Shown here: positions 25,526 to 33,401 of the stretch, one piece after another
Position numbering within the stretch: the first letter of the stretch is position 1
How the letters are laid out: every line of letters starts with the position of its first letter
From: Shiella aurantiaca
GTDB lineage: Bacteria > Bacteroidota > Bacteroidia > Cytophagales > Cyclobacteriaceae
NCBI GenBank assembly: GCA_030412945.1
Contig: JAUHJS010000007.1
Location: 1 to 64,000, forward strand
Reading direction: 5' to 3'
DNA length: 64,000 bases
Notes under the pieces: generated by a model
Told to the model about the DNA's origin: nothing
What the model saw: only the letters and a program-made list of their open reading frames with translations
Databases searched by the model: none
Translations under genes and position numbers: made by a program

Positions 25526-26329
25526 ATGCAAACATTACTCGATAATAGAATTAATCGGCTCTTGGCAGATAAAAGCCAAAATAAGCTGTCTATTTACTTT
25601 ACCGCGGGTTTTCCTGCGCTGAACGATACGCGTACCATACTAATGGCGCTTCAAGAGGCCGGTGCCGATATGGTAGAAATTGGGATTCCTTTTTCCGACC
25701 CGGTGGCCGATGGCCCTACCATTCAAGCCAGTAACCAAAAGGCGCTGGAAAATGGCATGACCTTGCGCTTGCTTTTTGAACAATTAGAAGGCATTCGGGA
25801 GGGAGTTGATATGCCGCTCATTTTGATGGGCTATCTGAATCCGGTGGTGCAATTCGGGATGGAAGCCTTCTGTAAAGAAGCCGCCCGTGTGGGTATCGAT
25901 GGATTGATTATTCCCGATTTGCCCTTGGCCGAGTATGAACGCCAGTATAAAGGGCTTTTTGAATCGTATGGCCTCAAATTCATCTGCTTGATTACGCCCC
26001 AAACTTCCGAGGCGCGCATTCGCCAAATTGATGCGCTGAGCGATTCATTTATCTACATGGTAAGTTCGGCCGCTACCACCGGAGCCAAGCAGGGTGTGTC
26101 CAATGAGCAGATTCAGTACTTCGAGCGGGTGAATGCCATGAACTTGCGCAACCCGAAGGTGGTGGGTTTTGGTATCTCCGATGCCGATTCTTTCCGAACC
26201 GTAGGCCAGTATGCCGAAGGGGCTATAATTGGGAGTGCCTTTATCCGTATGCTGGAGTCCAGCACTTCCCTGAAAGCAGATATTCTGCGTTTTATTCAAT
26301 CCATTAAAGTTAATTCTTCTAACCTATGA
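25526..26329 (+). CDS. trpA: Tryptophan synthase alpha chain
   Basis: A TIM-barrel of 267 residues that cleaves indole-3-glycerol phosphate and passes indole to TrpB. YFTAGFPALNDT, the catalytic Glu in MVEIGIPFSDPVADGPTIQ, the catalytic Asp in GLIIPDLPLAEYE and VVGFGISDADSF are conserved. The stop overlaps the DAHP synthase start by 4 nt. Confidence 0.95.
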   Translation: MQTLLDNRINRLLADKSQNKLSIYFTAGFPALNDTRTILMALQEAGADMVEIGIPFSDPVADGPTIQASNQKALENGMTLRLLFEQLEGIREGVDMPLILMGYLNPVVQFGMEAFCKEAARVGIDGLIIPDLPLAEYERQYKGLFESYGLKFICLITPQTSEARIRQIDALSDSFIYMVSSAATTGAKQGVSNEQIQYFERVNAMNLRNPKVVGFGISDADSFRTVGQYAEGAIIGSAFIRMLESSTSLKADILRFIQSIKVNSSNL

Positions 26330-27351
26330 TCATTCAATTAGAATCCAATATTGCCGCCCCTGTCAAAGAAAAAATCATGCAGCGCATGGGCGATTTAAAA
26401 TATAAGGCCACCGAAGTAAAAACCCAGCACGGGCATTACCTGATTGGGATTGGTAAGTCTGACTTCGATATCCGTGAAATCGGCTTTATGCCCGGGATTT
26501 TAGATATCCATATCGTGTCAGACGATTATAAACTCGTGAGCCGCAAATGGAAAGTAAAGCCCACACTGATTGATTTGGGCGATGGTGTTTCCATAGAAGA
26601 AGGCCAACTGGCCATTATGGCGGGACCTTGCTCCATCGAAAGCGAAAAACAAGTGGCTCTAACCATCGAGCATTTGAAAGCCATGGGCATTAAAATCATG
26701 CGTGGCGGGGTGTATAAGCCCCGCAGTTCGCCATACAGCTTCCGCGGCATGGGCATTGACGGGCTTAAAATGTGGTATGAACAAGCGCGCGCGGCCGGAA
26801 TCAAAATTATTACCGAGGTGATGCAGGTTTCGCAAATCGAGGAGATGTATCCTTATACCGATATCTATCAGGTAGGGGCTAGAAATACCCAAAACTTTAA
26901 CCTGTTGGACGAGTTAGGAAGGGTAGATAAAGCTGTGATGATAAAGCGAGGAATTAGCGGAACCATAGATGAGCTCTTGTATTCGGCCGAATATGTGTTT
27001 TCCGGTGGAAACGAAAAGCTGATTCTGTGCGAGCGCGGCATCCGTACCTACGAAACCGCCAGTCGGAATACCTTGGATTTGAACGCCATTCCTATTTTGA
27101 AAGAGAAAACCCATTTGCCCGTAGTGGCTGATCCTTCGCATGGCATTGGCGTGAGGCGTTTTGTAGAGCCTATGGCCCTGGCAGCGGTAATGGCCGGAGC
27201 CGATGGCATTATTTACGAAACCCACCAAAAGCCCGAAGAGGCCTTTTCCGATGGGCAACAAACCCTCAATTTTCAGGAATCCTTGCAGCTGGTTCGTAAA
27301 CTAAAAGCTACCTTTGAACTCAAACAAAATTTGCAGAACACCCCGGTATGA
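26326..27351 (+). CDS. aroF: 3-deoxy-D-arabino-heptulosonate-7-phosphate synthase with N-terminal ferredoxin-like domain
   Basis: A protein of 341 residues. Residues 1-75 form a ferredoxin-like regulatory domain (KEKIMQRMGDLKYKATEVKT), as in the type I-beta enzymes of Thermotoga and many Bacteroidota. The catalytic barrel follows: IMAGPCSIESEKQ, IMRGGVYKPRSSPYSFRGMG, EVMQ, YQVGARNTQNFNLL, VMIKRGISGTIDE and VADPSHGIGVR. It makes the first committed shikimate intermediate. Its place between trpA and hisH makes aromatic precursor supply part of the Trp/His-controlled operon. The symbol is by function; naming differs between genomes. Confidence 0.88.
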   Translation: MIIQLESNIAAPVKEKIMQRMGDLKYKATEVKTQHGHYLIGIGKSDFDIREIGFMPGILDIHIVSDDYKLVSRKWKVKPTLIDLGDGVSIEEGQLAIMAGPCSIESEKQVALTIEHLKAMGIKIMRGGVYKPRSSPYSFRGMGIDGLKMWYEQARAAGIKIITEVMQVSQIEEMYPYTDIYQVGARNTQNFNLLDELGRVDKAVMIKRGISGTIDELLYSAEYVFSGGNEKLILCERGIRTYETASRNTLDLNAIPILKEKTHLPVVADPSHGIGVRRFVEPMALAAVMAGADGIIYETHQKPEEAFSDGQQTLNFQESLQLVRKLKATFELKQNLQNTPV

Positions 27352-27935
27352 AAGTAGCCATTGTAAAATATAATGCAGGCAATGTGCAGTCGGTTTCTTT
27401 TGCCCTTGAGCGCTTGGGGATTACACCCCTCGTTACCGATGTGCATGAGGAGCTGCTAGCCGCAGATAAAATTATATTTCCCGGAGTGGGAGAGGCAGGC
27501 TCGGCCATGACCTATTTGCGCCAAGCGAATCTGGAAAAATTGATGCCTCAGTTTAAGCAACCCGTATTGGGCATTTGCTTGGGTTTACAATTGATGTGCC
27601 GCCATAGTGAGGAGTCGGATACGGCCTGTTTGGGGGTTTTTCCGGTGGAGGTGAAGCGATTTAATCAGGGTTTAAAGGTGCCTCACATGGGTTGGAATAC
27701 CATTCATTCCTTGAAAGGAAGCCTTTTTGAAGGCCTAAGTGAGAAGGATTTCTTGTACTATGTGCATAGCTATTATGCCGAACTGAGCGACTATACCATA
27801 GCCCAAACCGACTATGGCTTGAGTTATAGTGCCGCCCTTCATAAGGATAATTTCTATGCCGTGCAGGCTCACCCCGAAAAGAGTGCACAGGCTGGCGCCA
27901 AAATCCTTGAAAATTTTATCAAACGAATTCAGTAA
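27348..27935 (+). CDS. hisH: Imidazole glycerol phosphate synthase, glutaminase subunit
   Basis: A protein of 195 residues. The class I amidotransferase nucleophile is in VLGICLGLQLMCRHSEE, the oxyanion region is PGVGEAGSAM, and the catalytic His-x-Glu is AVQAHPEKSAQAG. VPHMGWN and YYVHSYYAE are HisH hallmarks. It delivers ammonia to HisF. It overlaps the DAHP synthase gene by 4 nt, so the his genes are transcriptionally joined to trp. Confidence 0.95.
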   Translation: MKVAIVKYNAGNVQSVSFALERLGITPLVTDVHEELLAADKIIFPGVGEAGSAMTYLRQANLEKLMPQFKQPVLGICLGLQLMCRHSEESDTACLGVFPVEVKRFNQGLKVPHMGWNTIHSLKGSLFEGLSEKDFLYYVHSYYAELSDYTIAQTDYGLSYSAALHKDNFYAVQAHPEKSAQAGAKILENFIKRIQ

Positions 27936-27956
27936 ATCGGATTATCGAAAATTAAC

Positions 27957-28676
27957 ATGCGAATTATCCCAGCGATAGATATTATAAATGGCCGATGCGT
28001 ACGCCTTACCAAAGGTGATTATAATACGGTGAAAGAATATAACTCCGACCCCTTGGAAGTGGCCAAGCAGTTTGAAAATCATGGTATCAGCTACCTGCAT
28101 TTGGTCGATTTGGATGGAGCTAAAGCCAAAAAGATTGTCAATTACAAAGTGTTAGAAAAAATTGCCAGCCAAACCAAACTGCATATTGACTTTGGGGGTG
28201 GCGTGCAATCAGAAGAGGATGTGCGCATTGCCTTCGAATCGGGGGCTAAACAATTGACAGGTGGCAGCATAGCGGTAAAAAAGCCCGAAATCTTCAAGGT
28301 TTGGTTGCAGACCTTTGGCGCGGAGAAAATTATTTTAGGTGCCGATGCCATGGATAATAAAATTGCTGTGCACGGTTGGCATGAAGATTCCGGTTTAGAT
28401 TTAATTCCTTTTCTTCAAGGCTACCAAAAAGAGGGCGTGAAATACGTAATCAGTACCGATGTGGCCAAAGATGGTATGTTAGAAGGACCTTCTTTGGGCA
28501 TGTATCAAGACATCTTGACACATTGTCCCGATTTGTTTTTGATTGCCAGTGGGGGCGTGAGCAAGGTGGACGACCTGCATCAGTTGAAAGAGGCTGGTTT
28601 GAAAGGGGTGATAATTGGCAAGGCCATTTATGAAAACCGTATTTCGCTTCCCGAATTAGAAAAGTTTTTCCTTTAA
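27957..28676 (+). CDS. hisA: ProFAR isomerase
   Basis: A (beta-alpha)8 barrel of 239 residues with [20 protein letters not shown] (catalytic Asp), [42 protein letters not shown] (second catalytic Asp) and [10 protein letters not shown]. The phosphate-binding glycine loops occur in both barrel halves, as in HisF. It lies 21 nt after hisH. A separate trpF is present, so this need not be a dual-substrate PriA. Confidence 0.94.
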   Translation: MRIIPAIDIINGRCVRLTKGDYNTVKEYNSDPLEVAKQFENHGISYLHLVDLDGAKAKKIVNYKVLEKIASQTKLHIDFGGGVQSEEDVRIAFESGAKQLTGGSIAVKKPEIFKVWLQTFGAEKIILGADAMDNKIAVHGWHEDSGLDLIPFLQGYQKEGVKYVISTDVAKDGMLEGPSLGMYQDILTHCPDLFLIASGGVSKVDDLHQLKEAGLKGVIIGKAIYENRISLPELEKFFL

Positions 28677-28686
28677 TTGTCGACTT

Positions 28687-29442
28687 GTGTTAACCAAACG
28701 AATAATACCTTGCCTCGATGTGAAAGAGGGGCGCACCGTAAAGGGCGTTAATTTTGTGGAACTTCGCGATGCCGGTGACCCGGTAGCCTTAGCCGCGGCT
28801 TATGCCGAGCAGGGAGCCGATGAGCTTGTGTTTTTAGATATTTCGGCTACTTTGGAAGGCCGCCATACCATGCGCGAGGTGGTACGCGAAGTGGCGCGCG
28901 TAGTCAATATTCCTTTTACCGTTGGTGGAGGCATTAGCAGCATTGCCGATGTGCAAGCCTTGCTCCAAGCAGGTGCCGATAAGATTTCCATTAACTCATC
29001 AGCTGTCAAAAATCCTGAGCTGATTGATATTTTGGCTAAGGAGTTCGGCTCTCAATGTGTGGTAGTGGCCATTGATTCCCGTTGGGTATCGGGGCAGGCA
29101 TGGGTGCATACCCACGGAGGTTCGCGCATTACGCCATTATCTACTTTAGCTTGGGCCAAGGAAGCCGAGAGCCGCGGGGCGGGCGAATTGTTGCTTACTT
29201 CCATGGATCAAGATGGTACTAAGGCGGGCTTCGACCTCGGCCTTACCCAATCGGTGAGCGAGGCGGTGCAAATCCCGGTGATTGCCTCGGGTGGAGCCGG
29301 AGCCAAAGAGCATTTTGTGTCTGTTTTTCAAGAAGCCAAAGCCGATGCGGCCCTTGCGGCCAGCATTTTCCATTTCGGGGAGATACCCGTGCCGGAACTA
29401 AAAAAATATTTACAAGAACAAGGGATTGCTATCCGATTATAA
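28687..29442 (+). CDS. hisF: Imidazole glycerol phosphate synthase, cyclase subunit
   Basis: A (beta-alpha)8 barrel of 251 residues: [19 protein letters not shown] (catalytic Asp), [58 protein letters not shown] (second catalytic Asp) and VIASGGAGA. The start codon is GTG, 10 nt after the hisA stop; no ATG lies near enough to keep the first beta strand. It makes IGP and AICAR, the latter linking to purine synthesis. Confidence 0.95.
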   Translation: MLTKRIIPCLDVKEGRTVKGVNFVELRDAGDPVALAAAYAEQGADELVFLDISATLEGRHTMREVVREVARVVNIPFTVGGGISSIADVQALLQAGADKISINSSAVKNPELIDILAKEFGSQCVVVAIDSRWVSGQAWVHTHGGSRITPLSTLAWAKEAESRGAGELLLTSMDQDGTKAGFDLGLTQSVSEAVQIPVIASGGAGAKEHFVSVFQEAKADAALAASIFHFGEIPVPELKKYLQEQGIAIRL

Positions 29443-29445
29443 ATC

Positions 29446-30048
29446 ATGGCGTTACAATTTGATAAATTACAAGGGCTGATTCCAGCCGTAGTGCAAGATG
29501 TAGAAACCCGCAAGGTGCTGATGCTGGGGTTTATGAATGTAGAGGCCTATGAAAAAACCAAGTCCGAAGGCCTTGTGACCTTTTTTAGTCGCAGCAAAAA
29601 CCGCCTCTGGACCAAAGGAGAAACTTCGGGTAATTTTTTGGAAGTAGTGGAAATCAAAGAAGATTGTGATGAAGACACGCTATTGATTTATGTCAAGCCT
29701 ACCGGGCCGGTGTGCCATACCGGAGCGGATACCTGCTTTGATGAAACCAATCAAGGAAGTCAATTCTTGGAGCATTTAGCCGGAATTATCAAGAGTCGTA
29801 AAAGTGCCTCGGCCGATACCAGCTATACGGCTTCTTTATTTGCCAAAGGCATCAACAAAATCGCCCAAAAAGTAGGAGAGGAGGCCGTGGAACTGGTGAT
29901 TGAGGCGAAAGACGACAATAAAGAGCTTTTTATGGGCGAGGCAGCCGATTTACTGTTTCACTACCTCATTTTGTTGGAAGCCAAGGGCTATTCGTTAGAA
30001 GAAGTGCTGGCTGTGCTAAGAGCGCGCCATGCGGCCAAAGCAAAATAA
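29446..30048 (+). CDS. hisIE: Bifunctional phosphoribosyl-AMP cyclohydrolase / phosphoribosyl-ATP pyrophosphatase
   Basis: A fusion of 200 residues. The HisI part (about 1-100) has MLGFMNVEAYEKT, VTFFSRSKNRLWTKGETSGN, the Zn/Mg ligands in IKEDCDEDTLLIYV and GPVCHTGADTC. The HisE part (about 110-200) has NKIAQKVGEEAVELVIEAKD and EAADLLFHYLILL. It follows hisF by 3 nt and ends the superoperon. The early hisG and the hisB, hisC and hisD genes are not in this window. Confidence 0.94.
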   Translation: MALQFDKLQGLIPAVVQDVETRKVLMLGFMNVEAYEKTKSEGLVTFFSRSKNRLWTKGETSGNFLEVVEIKEDCDEDTLLIYVKPTGPVCHTGADTCFDETNQGSQFLEHLAGIIKSRKSASADTSYTASLFAKGINKIAQKVGEEAVELVIEAKDDNKELFMGEAADLLFHYLILLEAKGYSLEEVLAVLRARHAAKAK

Positions 30049-30123
30049 GCTAATTATATTCCCTGCGATTGATTCCAAAATCATCCTAAAATAGTTATAC
30101 TTGGGAGACTGATTCTCCCTTGT

Positions 30124-31074
30124 ATGACACCCACGAAATCTCCTTCCACCGTTTTGATGATACGGCCAAAGCACTTTGGCTTCAATCCCGAAACAGCCGC
30201 CAGCAATGCTTTTCAGCAACGCGATACCCACGATCCAGCCGCAGTAAAACAGCAGGCCTTAGCCGAGTTCGACCACATGGTAGATCAGCTCCGTGCCGAA
30301 GGTGTGAACGTGATGGTGGTAGAAGATAGGGAAAGTCCTGTGGTGCCTGATGCGGTTTTTCCCAACAACTGGTTCAGCACGCATCCCGATGGTACTTTGG
30401 TGTTCTATCCTATGGAAGCCCCTATACGAAGGCTGGAGAGGCGCACCGATATTCTAAAAGATTTACTCGATAAAGAAGGCTTCGACATCCGCATCCTTAG
30501 GGATTACACTCAGTTTGAAGACCATCAGCAATACCTCGAAGGCACAGGAAGTATACTCTTCGATCATCCTAATAAAAAAGCTTACGCCAGCCTCTCGTCT
30601 CGCACCGATGAGCGTCTGCTGCTATTGCTTAGCTGCGAAATGGGCTACGATGTGGTGCGCTTTCATGCTTTTGATGCGCAAGGCAAAGCCATTTATCATA
30701 CCAATGTAATCATGTGCCTAGCTCCGCGCTACGCCATTATTTGTCAGGAATGCATCACAGAAAGCCGCCAATGGCAGCTTTTAAGCACTGCTTTGCAGGA
30801 AGATGGCAAAGAGATTATTCCCATCACCTTTGCGCAGGTCAAGCATTTTGCAGGCAATATGTTATCCCTCCAAGGAAGCCAGCAAGAGCTGGTGGTGATG
30901 TCCGCCCAAGCGCGTGCTTCGCTCAATCCGGCCCAGGTGCAAGTGATTGAGCGTTTTGCCAAAATCGTGGCCATTCCCGTGCCCACCATAGAAAAATACG
31001 GAGGCGGCAGCGTACGCTGTATGATGGCCGAAATCAGCCTACCAAAACTGGGTGCTTACTCAAATATTCGTTAG
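30124..31074 (+). CDS. ctlX: CtlX-like amidinotransferase-fold hydrolase
   Basis: A protein of 316 residues with the pentein fold. PDAVFPNNWFSTHPDG carries the substrate-binding Asp/Asn, FHAFDAQGKAIYHTNVIMCL carries the catalytic His, and the C-terminal GGGSVRCMMAEI carries the catalytic Cys. This order matches the citrulline-utilisation hydrolase family CtlX, related to dimethylarginine dimethylaminohydrolases. It would hydrolyse a ureido or guanidino group such as that of citrulline. A short hairpin, GGGAGA/TCTCCC (30103-30119), precedes it. It stands apart from the his genes by 75 nt and probably has its own promoter. Confidence 0.8.
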   Translation: MTPTKSPSTVLMIRPKHFGFNPETAASNAFQQRDTHDPAAVKQQALAEFDHMVDQLRAEGVNVMVVEDRESPVVPDAVFPNNWFSTHPDGTLVFYPMEAPIRRLERRTDILKDLLDKEGFDIRILRDYTQFEDHQQYLEGTGSILFDHPNKKAYASLSSRTDERLLLLLSCEMGYDVVRFHAFDAQGKAIYHTNVIMCLAPRYAIICQECITESRQWQLLSTALQEDGKEIIPITFAQVKHFAGNMLSLQGSQQELVVMSAQARASLNPAQVQVIERFAKIVAIPVPTIEKYGGGSVRCMMAEISLPKLGAYSNIR

Positions 31075-31100
31075 ATTGAACAAGAAAAATTCCCGTGAAC

Positions 31101-32585
31101 ATGGAAAGATATGATGTATGTATAATTGGGGCAGGACCATCAGGCTATGCCGCTGCTATGCGCGCCTTAGATTTTAAGAAGAAAGTGGTGATGATAGAGC
31201 GTGCCCGTGTGGGTGGTGCCGGAATTATAAACGGTGCTCTAAGCTCCAAAACCTGGTGGGAGCTTTCGCGCGATATCAGCAATCTGTACAAGCATATGGG
31301 CCGTCTGAATATGCCCAAACCCGATGTGAGTTTTATGGAGGTACGCGCTGAGGTAGAAAAAGCTTCCGAAGAGCGGATTTCTCTCCTGCAAAACCATATG
31401 GAAGCTATGGATTCCAAAACAGGAGGGCAATTGCTGACTTATATTGAGGGCAATGCGCAAATCATTGGGCCACATGAGGTAAAAGTAACTACACGGGAAG
31501 GAAGCCACATCCTGAATACCGAAAATATTATTATCGCTACGGGCAGCAAGCCCCGCAAATTGCCCCATATTCCCATCGATGAAAAGGTAATCCTCACCAG
31601 CGATGGTATCGATAAAATGGATCACTTTCCGGCCAGCATGGTAATCCTCGGTGCCGGGGTAATTGGTTGCGAATTTGCTACCATCTTTTCCAATTTCGGT
31701 AAAACCAAGGTACACCTCATCGATAAGGGCGATAGGATTTTGCCCTTTGAGGACGAAGATGTGGTGAATGTGATTGAGAAAAATTTAGAATCCAAGGGCG
31801 TGCTCATCCACCGAAATTCCCAGCTTACCTATATGAAAGTAACGGAAGGGCATGTGGAATACGAACTGGTGTATGATGATGGACATAAAGAGGTTTTTCA
31901 TGTAGAAAAAGCCTTAGTTTCCGTAGGGCGTGAGCCGAATATCCAAAACCTGTGGACGGAAAATGTAAATATTGAAATGAGCGGCTACGGCTATATCAAA
32001 GATTACGATACCCAAACGTCCATCCCGAGTATTTATGCCGTGGGCGATATCACAGCCGATATTGCCTTGGTAAATGTAGGCGAACTGGAAGGTCGCTATG
32101 CCATCGAAAAGATGTTCAGTACACCCAAGCGCAAGCTGATGTATGAAAATATCAGCACCATTATGTTCCTTAATCCGGAGGTGGCCGGTGTGGGGCTCAA
32201 CGAAACCACCGCCCGCAAGCAAGGCCTCTGCTACCGCGTGGTGAGTCTGGATTATAGCTGCATTGCCCGCGCCACCGCTATGCGCAATACCCAGGGCTTT
32301 GTAAAAGTGCTGGTTACCGATGATGAGGAAATGAAAATCCTCGGTATGCGCGTAGTGGGTCAGCATGCCTCTAGCGCCATTCAGGCCGTGGCCCTGCTTA
32401 TTAGCATGGACAAAGGAATAGAGGAACTGGCCGAACTGATTCATCCGCACCCGAGCATCACCGAAGGCATACAAGAATGTGTGCGTATGCTTTTGGGCAA
32501 ATCTACCCTTAAGCCCAGCATCCTCCGCGACCATATGGTATGCCGCACCTGCAAGGAAGGGGTATATGAGGATTTGGTGTTTTAA
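31101..32585 (+). CDS. Dihydrolipoamide-dehydrogenase-like flavoprotein lacking the redox disulfide
   Basis: A protein of 494 residues. Motifs are FAD site VCIIGAGPSGYAAAMRA, IIATGSKPRKLP, NAD(P) site VILGAGVIGCEFATIFSNFG, ALVSVGREPNI, YAVGDIT, and the C-terminal HPHPSITEG with the His-Pro pair of the dimer interface. Where dihydrolipoamide dehydrogenases have the redox cysteines (GGTCLNxGCIPSK), this reads GGAGIINGALSSKTWW. Without them the nearest known functional model is soluble pyridine-nucleotide transhydrogenase, although that is inference. A CxxC (CRTC) sits near the C-terminus. I chose the ATG at 31101 over a GTG six bases upstream. Confidence 0.75.
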   Translation: MERYDVCIIGAGPSGYAAAMRALDFKKKVVMIERARVGGAGIINGALSSKTWWELSRDISNLYKHMGRLNMPKPDVSFMEVRAEVEKASEERISLLQNHMEAMDSKTGGQLLTYIEGNAQIIGPHEVKVTTREGSHILNTENIIIATGSKPRKLPHIPIDEKVILTSDGIDKMDHFPASMVILGAGVIGCEFATIFSNFGKTKVHLIDKGDRILPFEDEDVVNVIEKNLESKGVLIHRNSQLTYMKVTEGHVEYELVYDDGHKEVFHVEKALVSVGREPNIQNLWTENVNIEMSGYGYIKDYDTQTSIPSIYAVGDITADIALVNVGELEGRYAIEKMFSTPKRKLMYENISTIMFLNPEVAGVGLNETTARKQGLCYRVVSLDYSCIARATAMRNTQGFVKVLVTDDEEMKILGMRVVGQHASSAIQAVALLISMDKGIEELAELIHPHPSITEGIQECVRMLLGKSTLKPSILRDHMVCRTCKEGVYEDLVF

Positions 32586-32623
32586 AAGAACGATTCTGTT
32601 CTTATTTATAAAGATTGTCCATT

Positions 32624-33166
32624 ATGAAAACTGTCAATGATCCGGAATTTGTGATAAAAGATTCATATTCTGATTACACCTATCAAAAGGAACTTACCGA
32701 TGAATTAGATAGAATAAAGGATGATTTCAATTATGAGCTTCTACATAAAATTGTTTTGTGGAAGCTGAATAGGTTTCCCTTGGTAAATGAGGAGACATTG
32801 GAGCTTCTGAATCAGATAACAAAAGAACAACGAACCCTGAATGTTGAATTAACAAAGCAAATCCTAAGTAGGTTACTTGATTCTAAGGGGATTCAATTAG
32901 CAATGGCTTCCACTATTTTAAGGTTTAAAAATCCCTACGTATATCAAATTATCGACCAAAGGGTTTACAGACTTTTGAATGGTGAAAAAATGGATAAGCT
33001 GACAAAATTGTCAAAAGATGAGCAAATTGAATCCTATTTAACGTATTTGGAAGATTTACAAAAGGCCTGTACTAGGATTAATATTCCTTTTCATATAAGT
33101 GACAGGATATTGTATATGGCTGATAAGGATATTAACAAATATATAAAGCTAGATAGTTATGGCTGA
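32624..33166 (+). CDS. Hypothetical helical protein, possibly HhH-GPD-like
   Basis: A protein of 180 residues, all-helical and charged. The segment LDSKGIQLAMASTILRFKNPYVYQIID, followed by RVYRLL, recalls the helix-hairpin region of DNA-glycosylase-like proteins, in which a glycine turn and a conserved Asp follow a helix pair. The likeness is weak. The gene is markedly more AT-rich than the neighbouring ppc and flavoprotein genes, which suggests horizontal transfer. The ATG at 32624 is preferred to a TTG at 32615. A second frame begins inside its stop codon but ends after 17 codons, possibly the remnant of a lost partner gene. Confidence 0.55.
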   Translation: MKTVNDPEFVIKDSYSDYTYQKELTDELDRIKDDFNYELLHKIVLWKLNRFPLVNEETLELLNQITKEQRTLNVELTKQILSRLLDSKGIQLAMASTILRFKNPYVYQIIDQRVYRLLNGEKMDKLTKLSKDEQIESYLTYLEDLQKACTRINIPFHISDRILYMADKDINKYIKLDSYG

Positions 33167-33212
33167 TGATATTCGCTTAAAAGAAAGGGCTATAAAAAAC
33201 GAAACCCGATAG
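33159..33212 (+). pseudogene. Possible truncated partner gene (17 codons)
   Basis: An ATG overlapping the end of the preceding gene opens a frame reading MADDIRLKERAIKNETR, which stops inside an inverted repeat (CCCGATAGT 33205-33213 with ACTATCGGG 33230-33238). The tight overlap and the protein-like start resemble the beginning of a second operon gene cut off by deletion. It could also be chance. Confidence 0.25.
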
Positions 33213-33334
33213 TTTGAATTTCTTCAGGGACTATCGGGAATAAGATACTGCAAATATAGTATGGAAATGTTGTATAAGGTTCAATAATACTTGTTAATAT
33301 TCAATAGAGTCGTATTCTGCTATTTTTACTCGAA

Positions 33335-33368
33335 CAAATATAAATCGATTTCAAATATAAATCGATTT
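33335..33368. repeat. Tandem 17-bp repeat with palindromic core upstream of ppc
   Basis: Two perfect head-to-tail copies of CAAATATAAATCGATTT (33335-33351 and 33352-33368). Each contains the palindrome AAATCGATTT. They lie 34 nt before the ppc start. A repeated palindrome in front of a gene may be an operator; no cognate regulator is identified. Confidence 0.6.
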
Positions 33369-33401
33369 TAGCCAACCCATAAGAATAAGTGATTTTTATA
33401 A

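Noticed and set aside
30103-30119. GGGAGA/TCTCCC hairpin as terminator of the trp-his operon
   Set aside because: Only a 6-bp stem with a two-T tail. It could be a weak terminator, but not enough to annotate.
31914-32534. A 206-codon open frame on the minus strand opposite the flavoprotein
   Set aside because: Long antisense frames are expected in this codon usage. The sequence is His/Gly-rich without domains.
33205-33238. The 9-bp stem CCCGATAGT/ACTATCGGG as a terminator for the hypothetical gene
   Set aside because: It has a 16-nt loop and no T run on the plus strand. It is noted only as an inverted repeat.
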